Shown in pieces: positions 53,425 through 62,909 of a DNA stretch of 64,000 bases; position 1 is the first letter of the stretch; each line of letters starts with the position of its first letter. Below the pieces are notes generated by a model that was given only the letters and a program-made list of their open reading frames with translations, searched no databases and was not told the origin of the DNA. Source of the stretch: Vreelandella subterranea (GTDB lineage Bacteria > Pseudomonadota > Gammaproteobacteria > Pseudomonadales > Halomonadaceae); contig NZ_FOGS01000004.1 in NCBI RefSeq assembly GCF_900111305.1, positions 124,001-188,000 of the forward strand. Direction: 5' to 3'. The position numbers and the translations under genes were made by a program.

Positions 53425-54399
53425 TTAGCTGTCTGGCAGGAGAGTATCGCCAGTACCGTCATGGTTATCGTCTTCGATGAGATGGCTGACAAGATTGTCG
53501 GCAAAACGCCGGGCGGCAGGCAGTCCTCCCCAGGACCAATAGTTGACGGGAATAATCGTATAGTTTCCTTGTTTCACACTTGGCAAATGTCGCCACTGGC
53601 CATCCGAGAGGAGTTGTCTCACACCGCCGTCCGGACCGTAGGGGCTGTCGAGGAATACCAGCTTGGCATCGATATCAAACAGAGGCGTTGCGCTGACGGT
53701 TGTCATTCCCCACTGGCCTAAATCACCTTGCCAAGCGTTCTCGAGGCCAAGGCGATTTAACATCATGCCTTCAACGCTTCCTTCGCCGTACACGCGGGCA
53801 TGGCGCTCATCCATCAGGCGCACGAGTAAAATAGGTGATTCGGTATGATTAAGCGTTTGCTTTAGCGCAGCGAAGTGCTCGCTGGATTGCTGGATATAAT
53901 GTTCTGCCGCGTCAGGATCTTCCACCAAATCGCCAAGCTGACGCGTCAGTTCCTCGATTGTTTCCCAGTCGTTATGGTTGCCGTTGCTATCGGCATACCT
54001 ATAAAGCCGGTACTCCTTAACCTCCGCAATTTTTCTGAGCCTGGGGAGTAAACTGACATGAGCAGGCGGTGAAATCAGAATATGCTGTGGTGGGTCGCTT
54101 GCAAGCAACTCAAGGTTAGGGAGGTGGCGATAGCCGAGGTTGGTGGCATGGGGTAGAACCCCCTCTTGCCGTGAGTACGTTTCGTATCCTTCAAGGCCCG
54201 ACAGGAACTTAGGCGGGTGGCCAATCGCATTGAGGGTCTCTGCGATGGCGAAATCAAACGTTGCCAATGGCGCTACGCTGTTTTTCTCGCTGGCCATGGA
54301 TGCGTTGCTCATCCATAGGATGAGCAACGCGATCGATAAGGCCATGCTTTTATGACGTACAGAGCGATCTAACGTCTTTTTTTGATATGCCAAAATCAT
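53425..54399 (-). CDS. FhuD-like periplasmic siderophore-binding protein
   Basis: About 324 residues. The family pattern is TFDFAIAETLNAIG, GYRHLPNLELLAS and LLVRLMDERHARVYGEGSVEG, with YWSWGGLPAARRFADNLV at the end. The N-terminus is uncertain: the frame is open into the receptor gene; ATG 54399 gives a long basic n-region before the hydrophobic core MALSIALLILWMSNASMA, and ATG 54345 gives a short one. I prefer 54399 on position, 33 bases after the receptor stop, with low certainty. It probably hands the receptor's cargo to a FhuBC-type importer. Confidence 0.78.
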   Translation of the reverse strand: MILAYQKKTLDRSVRHKSMALSIALLILWMSNASMASEKNSVAPLATFDFAIAETLNAIGHPPKFLSGLEGYETYSRQEGVLPHATNLGYRHLPNLELLASDPPQHILISPPAHVSLLPRLRKIAEVKEYRLYRYADSNGNHNDWETIEELTRQLGDLVEDPDAAEHYIQQSSEHFAALKQTLNHTESPILLVRLMDERHARVYGEGSVEGMMLNRLGLENAWQGDLGQWGMTTVSATPLFDIDAKLVFLDSPYGPDGGVRQLLSDGQWRHLPSVKQGNYTIIPVNYWSWGGLPAARRFADNLVSHLIEDDNHDGTGDTLLPDS

Positions 54400-54431
54400 G
54401 CCTGTGTTTTGCGGATAAAGAAGTGCCATCG

Positions 54432-56612
54432 TCACCACTGATAAGAGGCCGTGCCGACTAAACTGCGTGGTTCGCCGTAGAAACACGCATAGGTGCAGGA
54501 CTCGATATAGGTTTCATCGGTCAGGTTGGTCGCATTTAACGAGAGCAACCACGGGCCCGTCTCGTAGCTGACCATGGCATCAACCAGAGTAAAATCAGGT
54601 ACCTCTCCCTCTAGGTAGGCGTTAGGACGCGTTGTGCCCACATAGCGTACACCGGCACCCAGTTTCAGCCCCGGCAGGCCGAAATCGCTGAAGCGATAGT
54701 CACCCCATAGCGAGAATTGGTTGTAGGGAGCTTGACCGGTTCGTTCCCCGACTTTTTCGGGCGTCGCTGGGCTGCTTTTGGTGGTGCGGGCATCGGTGTA
54801 GGCATACGCTGCAACCAGGTTGGCGTTGTGGCCGACCTCCGTCTTAGCCTCCAACTCGACGCCTCTAGAGCGCACCTCGCCTATTTGTGTCTGGTAAGTG
54901 GTGTCGACTGGGTCTGCGACCAGCATGTTTTCCTGGGTCAGTTCGTAAGCGGTAGCGGTTAACATGGTGTCCCAGCCTTCTGGCTGAAAACGAAGCCCCA
55001 GCTCATACTGCTCGCCGCGGGTGGGTTCAAACTGATTGCCGTTGCGATCGGTGCCAGTTTCGACCTCGAAGGATTGACTGAAGCTGGCGAAGGGCGCCAA
55101 GCCGTTATCGGCCAGATACACGAATCCAACACGACCAGTGAAGGCTTCATCGTCCTGTTGCTGCTCTTGGGAAGGGTCGAAATACCGAGAAGACTCGGTA
55201 TCCGTCCAATCCTGACGCCCGCCCAGCATGACCACCCATTTATCAGCGATCTTCATCTGGTTCTGAAGGTACAGGCCCACCTGCTCCTTACGGCTCACAT
55301 TGGAATAGTCATTGGGGACGCTTTCACCCCATTGGCCGCTGCCATAGGCGGGGTCATAAAGATCCAGGGCAGGGATGCTCTGCTGGTAACGTTCTGTTTC
55401 GTGGCGCTGGCGGACGTAGTCAAGGCCGACCAGGGAGGTGTGGGTCGTTGCGCCGGCCTCCCAGTCATACTGCAAGGAGGTGTCAGAGGAGAGTGCCCTG
55501 GAAGCATCGCGCCGGTCATGGGCGGTTCTGGAAAAAAGTTGCCCAGCAGAGCTCTGAGATTGCTGAACAATACCGACGTTGTCGAAGTTTCTATCGGAGT
55601 AGAAACGGCGAAAGTTATGACGAAGCTTCAATTGATTGGAAAAATCGTGCTCGAACAAATAGCCAAGGGAGTAGCTTTCGTTATCGTAGTCATCGAAGCC
55701 GGGTTCGCCAACGAACCGCTCCTGAGGAATCTTGCCGTTCGGATTGGGGAGAATGGTGCCGCTGGCCGGTAGCCCGTAGATATACGTCGTCTCGTCCCGC
55801 TGATACTCGCTGAGCAGGGTCAGCGAGGTAGCTTCGTTCGGCTGCCATTTAAAGGCTGGCGCGATGTAGGTGCGATCATCCGGCACATGGTCGACAAAGG
55901 TGTTGCTTTCGCGGCGGAGCATGGTTAAGCGGTAGGAAAACTCACCGTCTTCATCCAGGGCGTCTGAAAAGTCCGCAGAGACCTGGCGCCGATCAAAACT
56001 GCCTACCTGAAGATTAACCTCGCGTAGGGGCTCGCTGGTGGGGCGCTTACTGATCGCATTGATCAAGCCCCCGGGAGACGCCACACCATAGAGAATTGAT
56101 GAGGGCCCTTTGAGCACCTCCAGCCGCTCCAGGCCATAGAGCTCCTGCTGGGCATCGAAGACATTGGCTTGATATTTGCTGCCATCCCGGTAGCTGTTAT
56201 ACACACTGAAGCCGCGGATCATCATGCTGTCGTGGGTTGTATCAGCCCCGCCTCCGCCATAAGCACTCGACACGCCCGCTGTATAGCCCAGCGCTTGACT
56301 CACGTTACGCGCGCCATAGTTGCGAAACTCCTGGCTGCCAACGACGGAGATGGATTGCGGTGTTTCAATGATTGGCGTATCGGTTTTGGTGCCCGTTGCG
56401 CTGCGGGTGGCGGCAATGCCTAGAACAGGCCCTGTGGCTTCTTCATAAAGACGACTTTCCGTGACCTGCAGTGTCGGTAATGAGGTTGAAGATTCGCTGC
56501 CTGACGATGCGCTCTGGTCAGCATTTTGGGCAAGTAACGCTGTTGAAGCGCTGCAGGCCGCCATAGCAATAGCCGCCATTAGCCACCGCTTGCGGAAAGT
56601 GGGTTGGTTCAT
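54432..56612 (-). CDS. FhuA-type TonB-dependent siderophore receptor
   Basis: A 726-residue receptor with signal peptide cut after LLAQ. TonB box region LPTLQVTESR; plug with TPQSISVVGSQEFRNYG, MMIRGFSVYNSYRDGSKYQAN and ERLEVLKGPSSILYGVASPGGLINAISKRP, which is characteristic of FhuA, FhuE and FoxA. It ends in Trp, accepted by the barrel machinery. A Fur-box-like site lies 34 bases upstream. With the FhuD-like gene and fhuC downstream it forms a hydroxamate-type uptake cluster. The precise ligand is not evident. Confidence 0.88.
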   Translation of the reverse strand: MNQPTFRKRWLMAAIAMAACSASTALLAQNADQSASSGSESSTSLPTLQVTESRLYEEATGPVLGIAATRSATGTKTDTPIIETPQSISVVGSQEFRNYGARNVSQALGYTAGVSSAYGGGGADTTHDSMMIRGFSVYNSYRDGSKYQANVFDAQQELYGLERLEVLKGPSSILYGVASPGGLINAISKRPTSEPLREVNLQVGSFDRRQVSADFSDALDEDGEFSYRLTMLRRESNTFVDHVPDDRTYIAPAFKWQPNEATSLTLLSEYQRDETTYIYGLPASGTILPNPNGKIPQERFVGEPGFDDYDNESYSLGYLFEHDFSNQLKLRHNFRRFYSDRNFDNVGIVQQSQSSAGQLFSRTAHDRRDASRALSSDTSLQYDWEAGATTHTSLVGLDYVRQRHETERYQQSIPALDLYDPAYGSGQWGESVPNDYSNVSRKEQVGLYLQNQMKIADKWVVMLGGRQDWTDTESSRYFDPSQEQQQDDEAFTGRVGFVYLADNGLAPFASFSQSFEVETGTDRNGNQFEPTRGEQYELGLRFQPEGWDTMLTATAYELTQENMLVADPVDTTYQTQIGEVRSRGVELEAKTEVGHNANLVAAYAYTDARTTKSSPATPEKVGERTGQAPYNQFSLWGDYRFSDFGLPGLKLGAGVRYVGTTRPNAYLEGEVPDFTLVDAMVSYETGPWLLSLNATNLTDETYIESCTYACFYGEPRSLVGTASYQW

Positions 56613-56645
56613 GAATGATCTCCAAGCATTAATTTTTTAATTTAT

Positions 56646-56664
56646 ACGAATGTTAATTATTATT
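56646..56664. promoter_or_regulatory. Fur box upstream of the FhuA-type receptor
   Basis: AATGTTAATTATTAT matches 13 of 15 positions of the Fur core AATGATAATCATTAT. It lies 34-52 bases before the receptor start on an AT-rich promoter region. Confidence 0.65.
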
Positions 56665-56798
56665 GTTTGTATTATGTTTATATAAGCCGCGAAGTCAATG
56701 GCGTGCGAGCCTGAAGAGGGAAAATCGGTGGCGCGGTGACTTCTTGGTTACTGAGAGAAGTGGAAAACGTCGGCTGTCGTCGTCCTATCCATTAAAAA

Positions 56799-56821
56799 GC
56801 CCCGCATATGAGAGCGGGGCG
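56799..56821 (-). terminator. Terminator after the IutA-like receptor
   Basis: GCCCCGC pairs with GCGGGGC around ATATGAGA. On the minus strand TTTTTAAT follows, 24 bases after the stop. Confidence 0.8.
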
Positions 56822-56844
56822 AAAGCGAACATCGTTACATTGAG

Positions 56845-58962
56845 TCAGTAAGACATCGACCAGTTCAGCGTGTAAGTGCGTCCACGTCCCTGGTAGTCGT
56901 AGAGGTATTCGGGGCCGTAGTAGGGGGAGTAGAAGCCGCTGGCACGTTGCCCCCACGGCGTCGAATACTGCTCATCGGTCAGGTTCTCGATACCCAGGCT
57001 GACCTTGCCGAAGTCGGTCTGGTGGCTACCGATGAGATCCAGGGTGGTATTCCCCTCGATTTCGTCGCCCTGATAGTCTTCATAGTCCCATGAGCGGTTG
57101 GCTTGCAGGCGTAGTGTGCGGTCGAGATCCGACCATTGTGCATGCAATGTGGCGGTATGCTGCGAGGGGTAAGGCGATACGGTGATGCCTCGTTTTTTCC
57201 ATTTGCCGTCGATTTTCTGTTCGGATTTCAGGGCATGGAGGGTACCGCCCACTTGCCAGTGATCGCCCAGGTAGCGCGTGGCGGAAGCCTCTAGCCCGTA
57301 GTCGCGGCGTTTGTCATCTCTTTGGACGGTATTGAGTTGATCGTCCAGTTCGATGGTGGAGTTAGACCATGAATAATAAGCCGCTGCCTGGGTCTGCCAC
57401 TGGTTACCCTGATAGCGCCATCCCAGCTCGACTTGGCGAGTCTTTATACCATCAAGTGTCTGATCGCTGGCATCCTGTCCAGGCCTTCCGTAATACTTGG
57501 ACGGGTCAGGCAGGTCGAATCCTTCGCTGTAGCTGGTCCAGGTTTGATGGCCGTTTTGGAAATCGTAAAGCGCACTGGCATTGAAGAGCGTGACGTCATA
57601 ATCGCTTTCTCCTCCCTTGGCCAAGGCTTGTCCGGATGGCTGAAAGTCATCGACATCGACATTCATGTGCTGCTGACGAATGCCGGCTCCCAATGTCCAG
57701 TGCTCGGTCGCCTGCCAGTCACCTTGAGCAAATGCCGACAACCCATCGATCTGGAAACTTGGATAGCGAGGCTCTACCCGGCTCTCTTTATGGACGAGAC
57801 CGCCTGTTGCATCCGTGGTCGAGTCGTCAAAATACATCTGGCTGGCATCGAATTCCTCACGGTCGACATCCAGACCATAATCCAGGCTGACGGTATCGCT
57901 GATGTCCGATGACATCAGCGTCTTGAGCCCGCTGAGGGTGGTGTTCTGCTTGGAGGTGGTGAAGTAATAGCTGCCATCATCATCCGGGTAGGGGAATGGA
58001 TGGAAGCTTGATTCCTCTTCACGATGATAGGCTTGAAGGTACAAATCCTGCCCAAAGAAATCCGCATGATGGTAGTTGGCGTTGAGCATGCGGCGGTCGG
58101 TTTTCGGCTCTCGGTCGGCCGAGAAACCATCGCGGATTTCAGCCTCTCTCAAGTTGGGCGTCGATGAGGTCAGATTAGGAAAATAGACCCCTTTATCGTC
58201 TTCATAGCCGGATTCATACAACTGGGCCTTGAGGTCCAGCGTCTGGTTTTCGGTCAGTTGGAAACTCAGGTTACCGAGAATATCGAGGGAGCGGTTACCC
58301 TGAAGATCCGACTGGGCCAGGTCAGGGAAGATTTCATCGCCATTGGCGTCATAGTGTCGGCCGTTGTCCTCATAGGCCACGCCAATGCGACCAGTGACGA
58401 ATTCGTTACCCCCACTGGCGGATTGGGCGACACGATAATCGAGATCATCGCTGTTGTTGAAGCCCGTCGTCGTGCCGACCTCGCTCTCCCAATTCGGCCC
58501 GCCTTCGTCACCCGTCTTGGTGATGATATTGATGATACCGCCGGTCGCGCCGCCGCCATAGAGGCTGCTGGCGCCGGAAAGGACCTCGACGCGCTCGATG
58601 TTGAACGGATCGATGGAATCAAATTGCCGTGACAGGCTACGCGAATTGTTCATCGAGACACCATCGATGAGCACTTGGACGGTACGCCCGCGCATGTTCT
58701 GACCGGCGTTGGTACGTCCCTGCGGGCCGAAGTCGAGACCGGGCACCAGTTTGCCCAGGGCGGTCTTGAGGTCGGCGCCGGTACTGGTTTGTTCTCGCAG
58801 CTGCTCGCCCTCGACCACTTGGGCAGCACTGGGTACCTGATCGATCTGGGTCGGGGTGCGGGAGCCAACCACCACCATGGTGTCCTGGTTTTCCTGGGCG
58901 TATAGCCCGGTTGCCATCGATCCAGCAGTTACCATCAGGCCGAATGTCAGCGGTTTTTTCAC
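56845..58962 (-). CDS. iutA: IutA-like TonB-dependent receptor (aerobactin type)
   Basis: About 705 residues. It follows E. coli IutA closely: LKTALGKLVPGLDFGPQ, NMRGRTVQVLIDGVSMNNSR, DSIDPFNIERVEVLSG, SSLYGGGATGGIINI in the plug, and PDPSKYYG, RDDKRRDYGLEA and YDYQGRGRTYTLNW in the barrel. IutA imports ferric aerobactin, a citrate-hydroxamate siderophore. I start at GTG 58962 (GGGGAACC upstream; signal peptide KKPLTFGLMVTAGSMATGLYAQ region); the frame stays open to 59241 but overlaps unrelated sequence. A Fur-box-like site lies about 80 bases upstream. No iucABCD genes are visible. Confidence 0.82.
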   Translation of the reverse strand: MKKPLTFGLMVTAGSMATGLYAQENQDTMVVVGSRTPTQIDQVPSAAQVVEGEQLREQTSTGADLKTALGKLVPGLDFGPQGRTNAGQNMRGRTVQVLIDGVSMNNSRSLSRQFDSIDPFNIERVEVLSGASSLYGGGATGGIINIITKTGDEGGPNWESEVGTTTGFNNSDDLDYRVAQSASGGNEFVTGRIGVAYEDNGRHYDANGDEIFPDLAQSDLQGNRSLDILGNLSFQLTENQTLDLKAQLYESGYEDDKGVYFPNLTSSTPNLREAEIRDGFSADREPKTDRRMLNANYHHADFFGQDLYLQAYHREEESSFHPFPYPDDDGSYYFTTSKQNTTLSGLKTLMSSDISDTVSLDYGLDVDREEFDASQMYFDDSTTDATGGLVHKESRVEPRYPSFQIDGLSAFAQGDWQATEHWTLGAGIRQQHMNVDVDDFQPSGQALAKGGESDYDVTLFNASALYDFQNGHQTWTSYSEGFDLPDPSKYYGRPGQDASDQTLDGIKTRQVELGWRYQGNQWQTQAAAYYSWSNSTIELDDQLNTVQRDDKRRDYGLEASATRYLGDHWQVGGTLHALKSEQKIDGKWKKRGITVSPYPSQHTATLHAQWSDLDRTLRLQANRSWDYEDYQGDEIEGNTTLDLIGSHQTDFGKVSLGIENLTDEQYSTPWGQRASGFYSPYYGPEYLYDYQGRGRTYTLNWSMSY

Positions 58963-59036
58963 TGCGGTTCCCCTTGCTGAGGCTGCTTGGTATTGGGATG
59001 CGCGGCACAGGATAGTGAAGATGATGGTTAAACTCA

Positions 59037-59055
59037 ATAAGAGTGATTTGCATTT
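59037..59055. promoter_or_regulatory. Fur-box-like site upstream of the IutA-like receptor
   Basis: On the minus strand AATGCAAATCACTCT matches about 11 of 15 Fur core positions. It is 75-95 bases before the GTG start. Confidence 0.4.
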
Positions 59056-59118
59056 CTTTGGGTGGGTTGCCGTCCGCTTTGGGTGGGCATTCTGTTGAGC
59101 GTTCCATGAGATGCTTAG

Positions 59119-61530
59119 GGCTTTCTGGCGATTCTCAAGGCGGGAGGCGCCTATGTGCCGCTGGATCCGGAGTATCCTACGGAGCGGCTGGCCTTCATCG
59201 CCGAAGATAGTGGCATCGAGCTGCTGCTGACTCAGCAACACTTGCGCGCGTCATTGCCGGTAGCGGATGGTCTCAGCGTTGTCGAGTTGGATCGGCTGGA
59301 CATTGCCCATCACGCTTCTACCAATCCAGCGGTGGCGATCCACGGCGAGCACCTCGCTTATGTGATTTACACCTCAGGCTCCACCGGGTGGCCTAAGGGC
59401 GCTGCCATCCGCCAGGATGCCTTGACCAACTGCATGGTCTGGATGCAGGAGACCTACCAGCTCACCGATACCGATGCCGTACTGCATAAGGCCCCGTTCG
59501 GTTTTGACGTCTCGGTGTGGGAGATTTTCTGGCCGCTAAGTGTCGGGGCCCGTTTGGTGATTGCCCAACCGGGCGACCATCGGGATCCAGAACGCATCAT
59601 CGAGTTGATCCAGCGGCACGGCGTTACCACGCTCAATTTTGTGCCCTCAATGCTCAAGGCCTTCCTGGCCTATCCCGATGTGAAGACCAAGACGCGGCTC
59701 AAGCATATTATGTGTGGTGGTGAGGCCGTTCCAGCCACGCTGCAGCAGGACGTGGCTGAGTGTCTCGAAGGTGCCAATCTGCATGATCTTTATGGTCCTA
59801 CTGAAACCACTATTCATGTCACTCACTGGTGGTGCCGTGATGACGCGCACCGTCAGATCCCCATTGGGCGACCCATTAGCGGGACCCGTACCTACGTCTT
59901 GGATGGCGAACTCAACCTGGTACCCCAGGGCGTCGCGGGAGAGCTCTATATCGGAGGGGTAAGCCTGGCCCGTGGCTATCTCAATCGCAGTGATTTAACG
60001 TCGGAGCGTTTTATCGCTGATCCGTTCAGAGAGGGAGAACGCCTCTACCGCACCGGCGATCTGGTGCGCTGGCGGGAGGATGGCCAGCTTGAGTACCTAG
60101 GCCGCATTGATCACCAAGTGAAGGTCCGCGGCCTGCGTATCGAACTTGGCGAGATCGAGGCCGAACTACTCACTCTGCCAGAGATTCGCGAAGCGGTAGT
60201 GGTTGCCCAAGAAGCTCCCGTTGGTTCTAGGTTAGTCGCTTATGTGGTTCCCCAAGCCGATAGTGAACTCGACACTAGTTCACTACATGAAGCGCTGGGT
60301 CAAAAGCTACCGGAGTATATGGTGCCGGGCGTCGTGGTCACCCTCGAGGCACTGCCGCTAAATGCCAATGGCAAGGTAGACCGCAAGGCGCTGCCTGAGC
60401 CGTATCTAGAGGAAGTTCGCGAATATGTAACACCCTCGACACCGGAAGCTCGACAGCTCGCCGAGATATGGCAAGAAGTGCTGGGTGTTGAACGGGTCGG
60501 CGAGACCGACAACTTCTTCGAACTGGGTGGAGACTCCCTGCTCAGCCTGAAAGTATTGAGCCGAGTGCGCGCCCTAAAAGAGACTACGCTTGATTTCAAA
60601 TTGCGTGACCTGATGCAGAAGCCGACCATTTCAGGCTTGTTGGGGCTGGGAGAATCATCGGATGCCTTGCTGGATGGTGTGGTTATGCTCAATGGTGAGA
60701 GTCAGGGTCAGTCACCACTGTTCTGCGTGCATGCTGGTATGGGCACTCTTTACGACTATCAGCCGCTGGCACGGCGTCTACAGGGAGTATGCTCGGTATA
60801 TGGGCTGCCGTGTCGGATGCTAACCGATCCTCAGCATTGTGATACGTCGTTGGAAGCGATGGCTCATGACTATGCAGCCACTATCCGTAGCTTGCAGCCT
60901 CACGGGCCTTACCGGATATTGGGCTGGTCTCTAGGTGGTACCTTGGCAGCAATGGTTGCGGCACGGCTTGAAAAGCAAGGCCAGGAGGTAAGCCTGTTGG
61001 CGCTGGTGGATCCCTATATCCCTGGTAGAGGCCAGAAGAGCGAAGATGATTGGTGGCAGGACTTCGCCGCTTTTGTGTCAGTGATCTTACCGGGCATCTC
61101 GTCTGAGGCAGTAGCTAGCAGTAATAGGGACGCATCCCATGAGGAGCCGAGTGAAACTAAGCTCGCCGACAGGTTGGAAAGGCTACTGGCGTCGGATGAG
61201 GCACACGGACGGGAAGGTTATGCCGCTCTGGGTGGCGAGGAGCTGGCACGGATCTTCTGTGTGGCACGCCATCTGAAGAGGCTCTCATTGCAGACCGATG
61301 CCTTGCCGAGATTGAGCTGTGAAGTGGATTGCTGGTGGTCAGAAGGGCGTCCGCAAAAGGAGCGGCAAGCGCTAACGCATCAAGTGGGGCAAGCGCCACG
61401 TCGGGCTATTGAGACGTCTGAGGGTCACTTCTCGATTATTTCCAGTGATTCGCTGTTGCTACAGGTGGTGGGAAAACTGCAGGAGGAGACTCACCCAACG
61501 AAGTTTGTAGAGGAAAATTTGCCGGCCTAA
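59119..61530 (+). pseudogene. 5'-truncated NRPS terminal module (A-T-TE)
   Basis: Homology begins at 59119, right after an in-frame TAG at 59116, with LAILKAGGAYVPLDPEYP, motif A2 of an adenylation domain. Everything before it, including the condensation domain and motif A1, is missing. From there the module is intact: YTSGSTGWPKG (A3), LYGPTET (A5), YRTGDLVRW (A7), GRIDHQVKVRG (A8) and NANGKVDRKAL (A10); a carrier domain with FFELGGDSLLSLK; and a thioesterase with GWSLGGTLA and EGHFSII. By eye the pocket reads D-V-W-N-M-G-L-I-H-K, nearest to threonine codes. A terminal TE module beside siderophore receptors suggests a lost siderophore synthetase. It may still be translated from GTG 59155. 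Confidence 0.8.
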
Positions 61531-61541
61531 GGGCCGGTTTT
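61521..61541 (+). terminator. Hairpin terminator at the NRPS end
   Basis: CCGGCC pairs with GGCCGG around TAAG, overlapping the stop codon and followed by TTTTG. Confidence 0.65.
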
Positions 61542-61592
61542 GAAAAGTATACTTAAACTCTTTTCGGCTGCCTGGTGAAGGCGGTCGGGAAG

Positions 61593-61690
61593 TTAAGTAT
61601 TGTCCAGCGCTTCTTTGAGTGATTCAGCGAAGCCGAGCATAGATGGGGTACCTCGGAAAGACTGCAAGAGGTAGCTCACCAGTAGGCAAT
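61593..61690 (-). pseudogene. C-terminal remnant of another FhuD-like protein
   Basis: Read on the minus strand, the last 21 codons before TAA at 61593 give RGTPSMLGFAESLKEALDNT. This aligns with the C-terminus of the intact neighbour (GGLPSAMRFAETLVETLEDT). Upstream in that frame a stop appears within ~35 codons, and other frames carry the residual coding look up to ~61760. It appears to be the degraded 3' end of a duplicate binding-protein gene, lying between the NRPS fragment and the intact copy. The remaining gap 61691-61778 has no other feature. Confidence 0.5.
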
Positions 61691-61778
61691 ATTAGACGAA
61701 CACGAACTTGTTTTATTTCCGGTACTAGAGGCTGTACACTTTCTACTCGATCGTCTGGTTGGGGCGAACGGGTAACAT

Positions 61779-62627
61779 TTACGTATCTTCAAGCGTCTCT
61801 ACCAAGGTCTCGGCAAAACGCATGGCAGAGGGTAAGCCTCCCAGAGTCCAGTAATTAACAGGCAGGTAGACGGTATTGCCACTGCGTAGACGTAACAACG
61901 CCTGCCATAGCCCGCCACGGTTGAGGCGATCACCAATGCTGGCAGTATAATGAGGGCTCTTCAAAACAACCAACCTACCTTCAATGGCCGGTAGTTCATC
62001 GATGCTCACAGTGGAAACCCCTGCATAGTTTGTCGGTTGATCCCATGCATTGGTAAGGCCGAGTTGGTCCAAAGCGCCCTGAAGTAGACTGTTTTCACCA
62101 TATATCCAGACATGTCGATCATCCCTAAACTGGATGATAATGAGGGGCTCTTCATCTCCAGAAAGTCTATATCTTAGTTTGGTAAACTGCTGCTCGTATT
62201 CGTGGATGAGGCGTTTTGCTTCTTCGTTATGCCCTATCCGTTCTGCTAAAGCCAGAGTGAAATCTTGCATCGCCTGCCAAGGGTCTCCAGTAATCGGAAA
62301 TAGGGAGATATTTTCTGTGGGGGCGATGCGTGTTAATTTTTCATCAAGACTTTTGTTATCTCCCAATATTAGTGAAGGGGTTAGATGTGACAATAGCTCA
62401 AGATTTGGCATAGAGCCTAAACCCAGCTCTATAGCATCACGTGAGATGATTTTGTTATCTGTCCATTCGTTATAAGTGTTTAGTTGCATTACGCCTAGGG
62501 GAGAAATATCAAGCACGCTCAGTGTCTCTGCAACAGCCCAGTCAAAAGTGGCAATGGGATGCCTCTCACCAGCATATGAAATATTTATGAATGTAAGGAA
62601 TACTAGTGCTTTCGTTAATAACTTCAT
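61779..62627 (-). CDS. FhuD-like periplasmic siderophore-binding protein
   Basis: About 282 residues. The signal peptide is KLLTKALVFLTFINISYAGE. The family pattern is ATFDWAVAETLSVLD, ELGLGSMPNLELLS and IIIQFRDDRHVWIYGENSLLQGALDQLGLTNAW, ending YWTLGGLPSAMRFAETLV. ATG 62627 has AAGG about eight bases upstream; the longer frame to 62729 is not used. The gene is AT-richer than the core. It lies 282 bases downstream of a TonB receptor on the same strand and would deliver that receptor's ligand. No permease or ATPase is adjacent. Confidence 0.85.
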   Translation of the reverse strand: MKLLTKALVFLTFINISYAGERHPIATFDWAVAETLSVLDISPLGVMQLNTYNEWTDNKIISRDAIELGLGSMPNLELLSHLTPSLILGDNKSLDEKLTRIAPTENISLFPITGDPWQAMQDFTLALAERIGHNEEAKRLIHEYEQQFTKLRYRLSGDEEPLIIIQFRDDRHVWIYGENSLLQGALDQLGLTNAWDQPTNYAGVSTVSIDELPAIEGRLVVLKSPHYTASIGDRLNRGGLWQALLRLRSGNTVYLPVNYWTLGGLPSAMRFAETLVETLEDT

Positions 62628-62834
62628 ATATCGTACCTTGGAGAGAAGTATTATGGTTGCCATGGGTTCGGGTTTTAAATTAAAAAATGTATTGAAAAAT
62701 ATATTCAGACCGAAAGACCTAAGTGGCAAAAAGGCCAGCGCTTAATTTTAATGCTCAAGGAGAAGCTGAGAATAAACTGACAGTGCCTGGACGTGAAGTT
62801 AGAAAATTCTATTTCTGGCAGCAATTTTTTTATT

Positions 62835-62866
62835 AAAATACCCAGCCCTAAATAGATGGGCTGGGT
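62835..62866 (-). terminator. Terminator after the 62910-64000 receptor
   Basis: CCCAGCCC pairs with GGGCTGGG around TAAATAGAT. On the minus strand the hairpin is followed by TATTTTAATAAAAAAA, about 45 bases after the receptor stop. Confidence 0.75.
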
Positions 62867-62909
62867 CAACACCTGATAAGGAAGTTATAAATATTGCTAT
62901 GCCGATGTT

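Noticed and set aside
58963-59241. N-terminal extension of the IutA-like receptor frame
   Set aside because: The extra 93 codons have no signal-peptide function and overlap the NRPS fragment; GTG 58962 with GGGGAACC gives a normal signal peptide.
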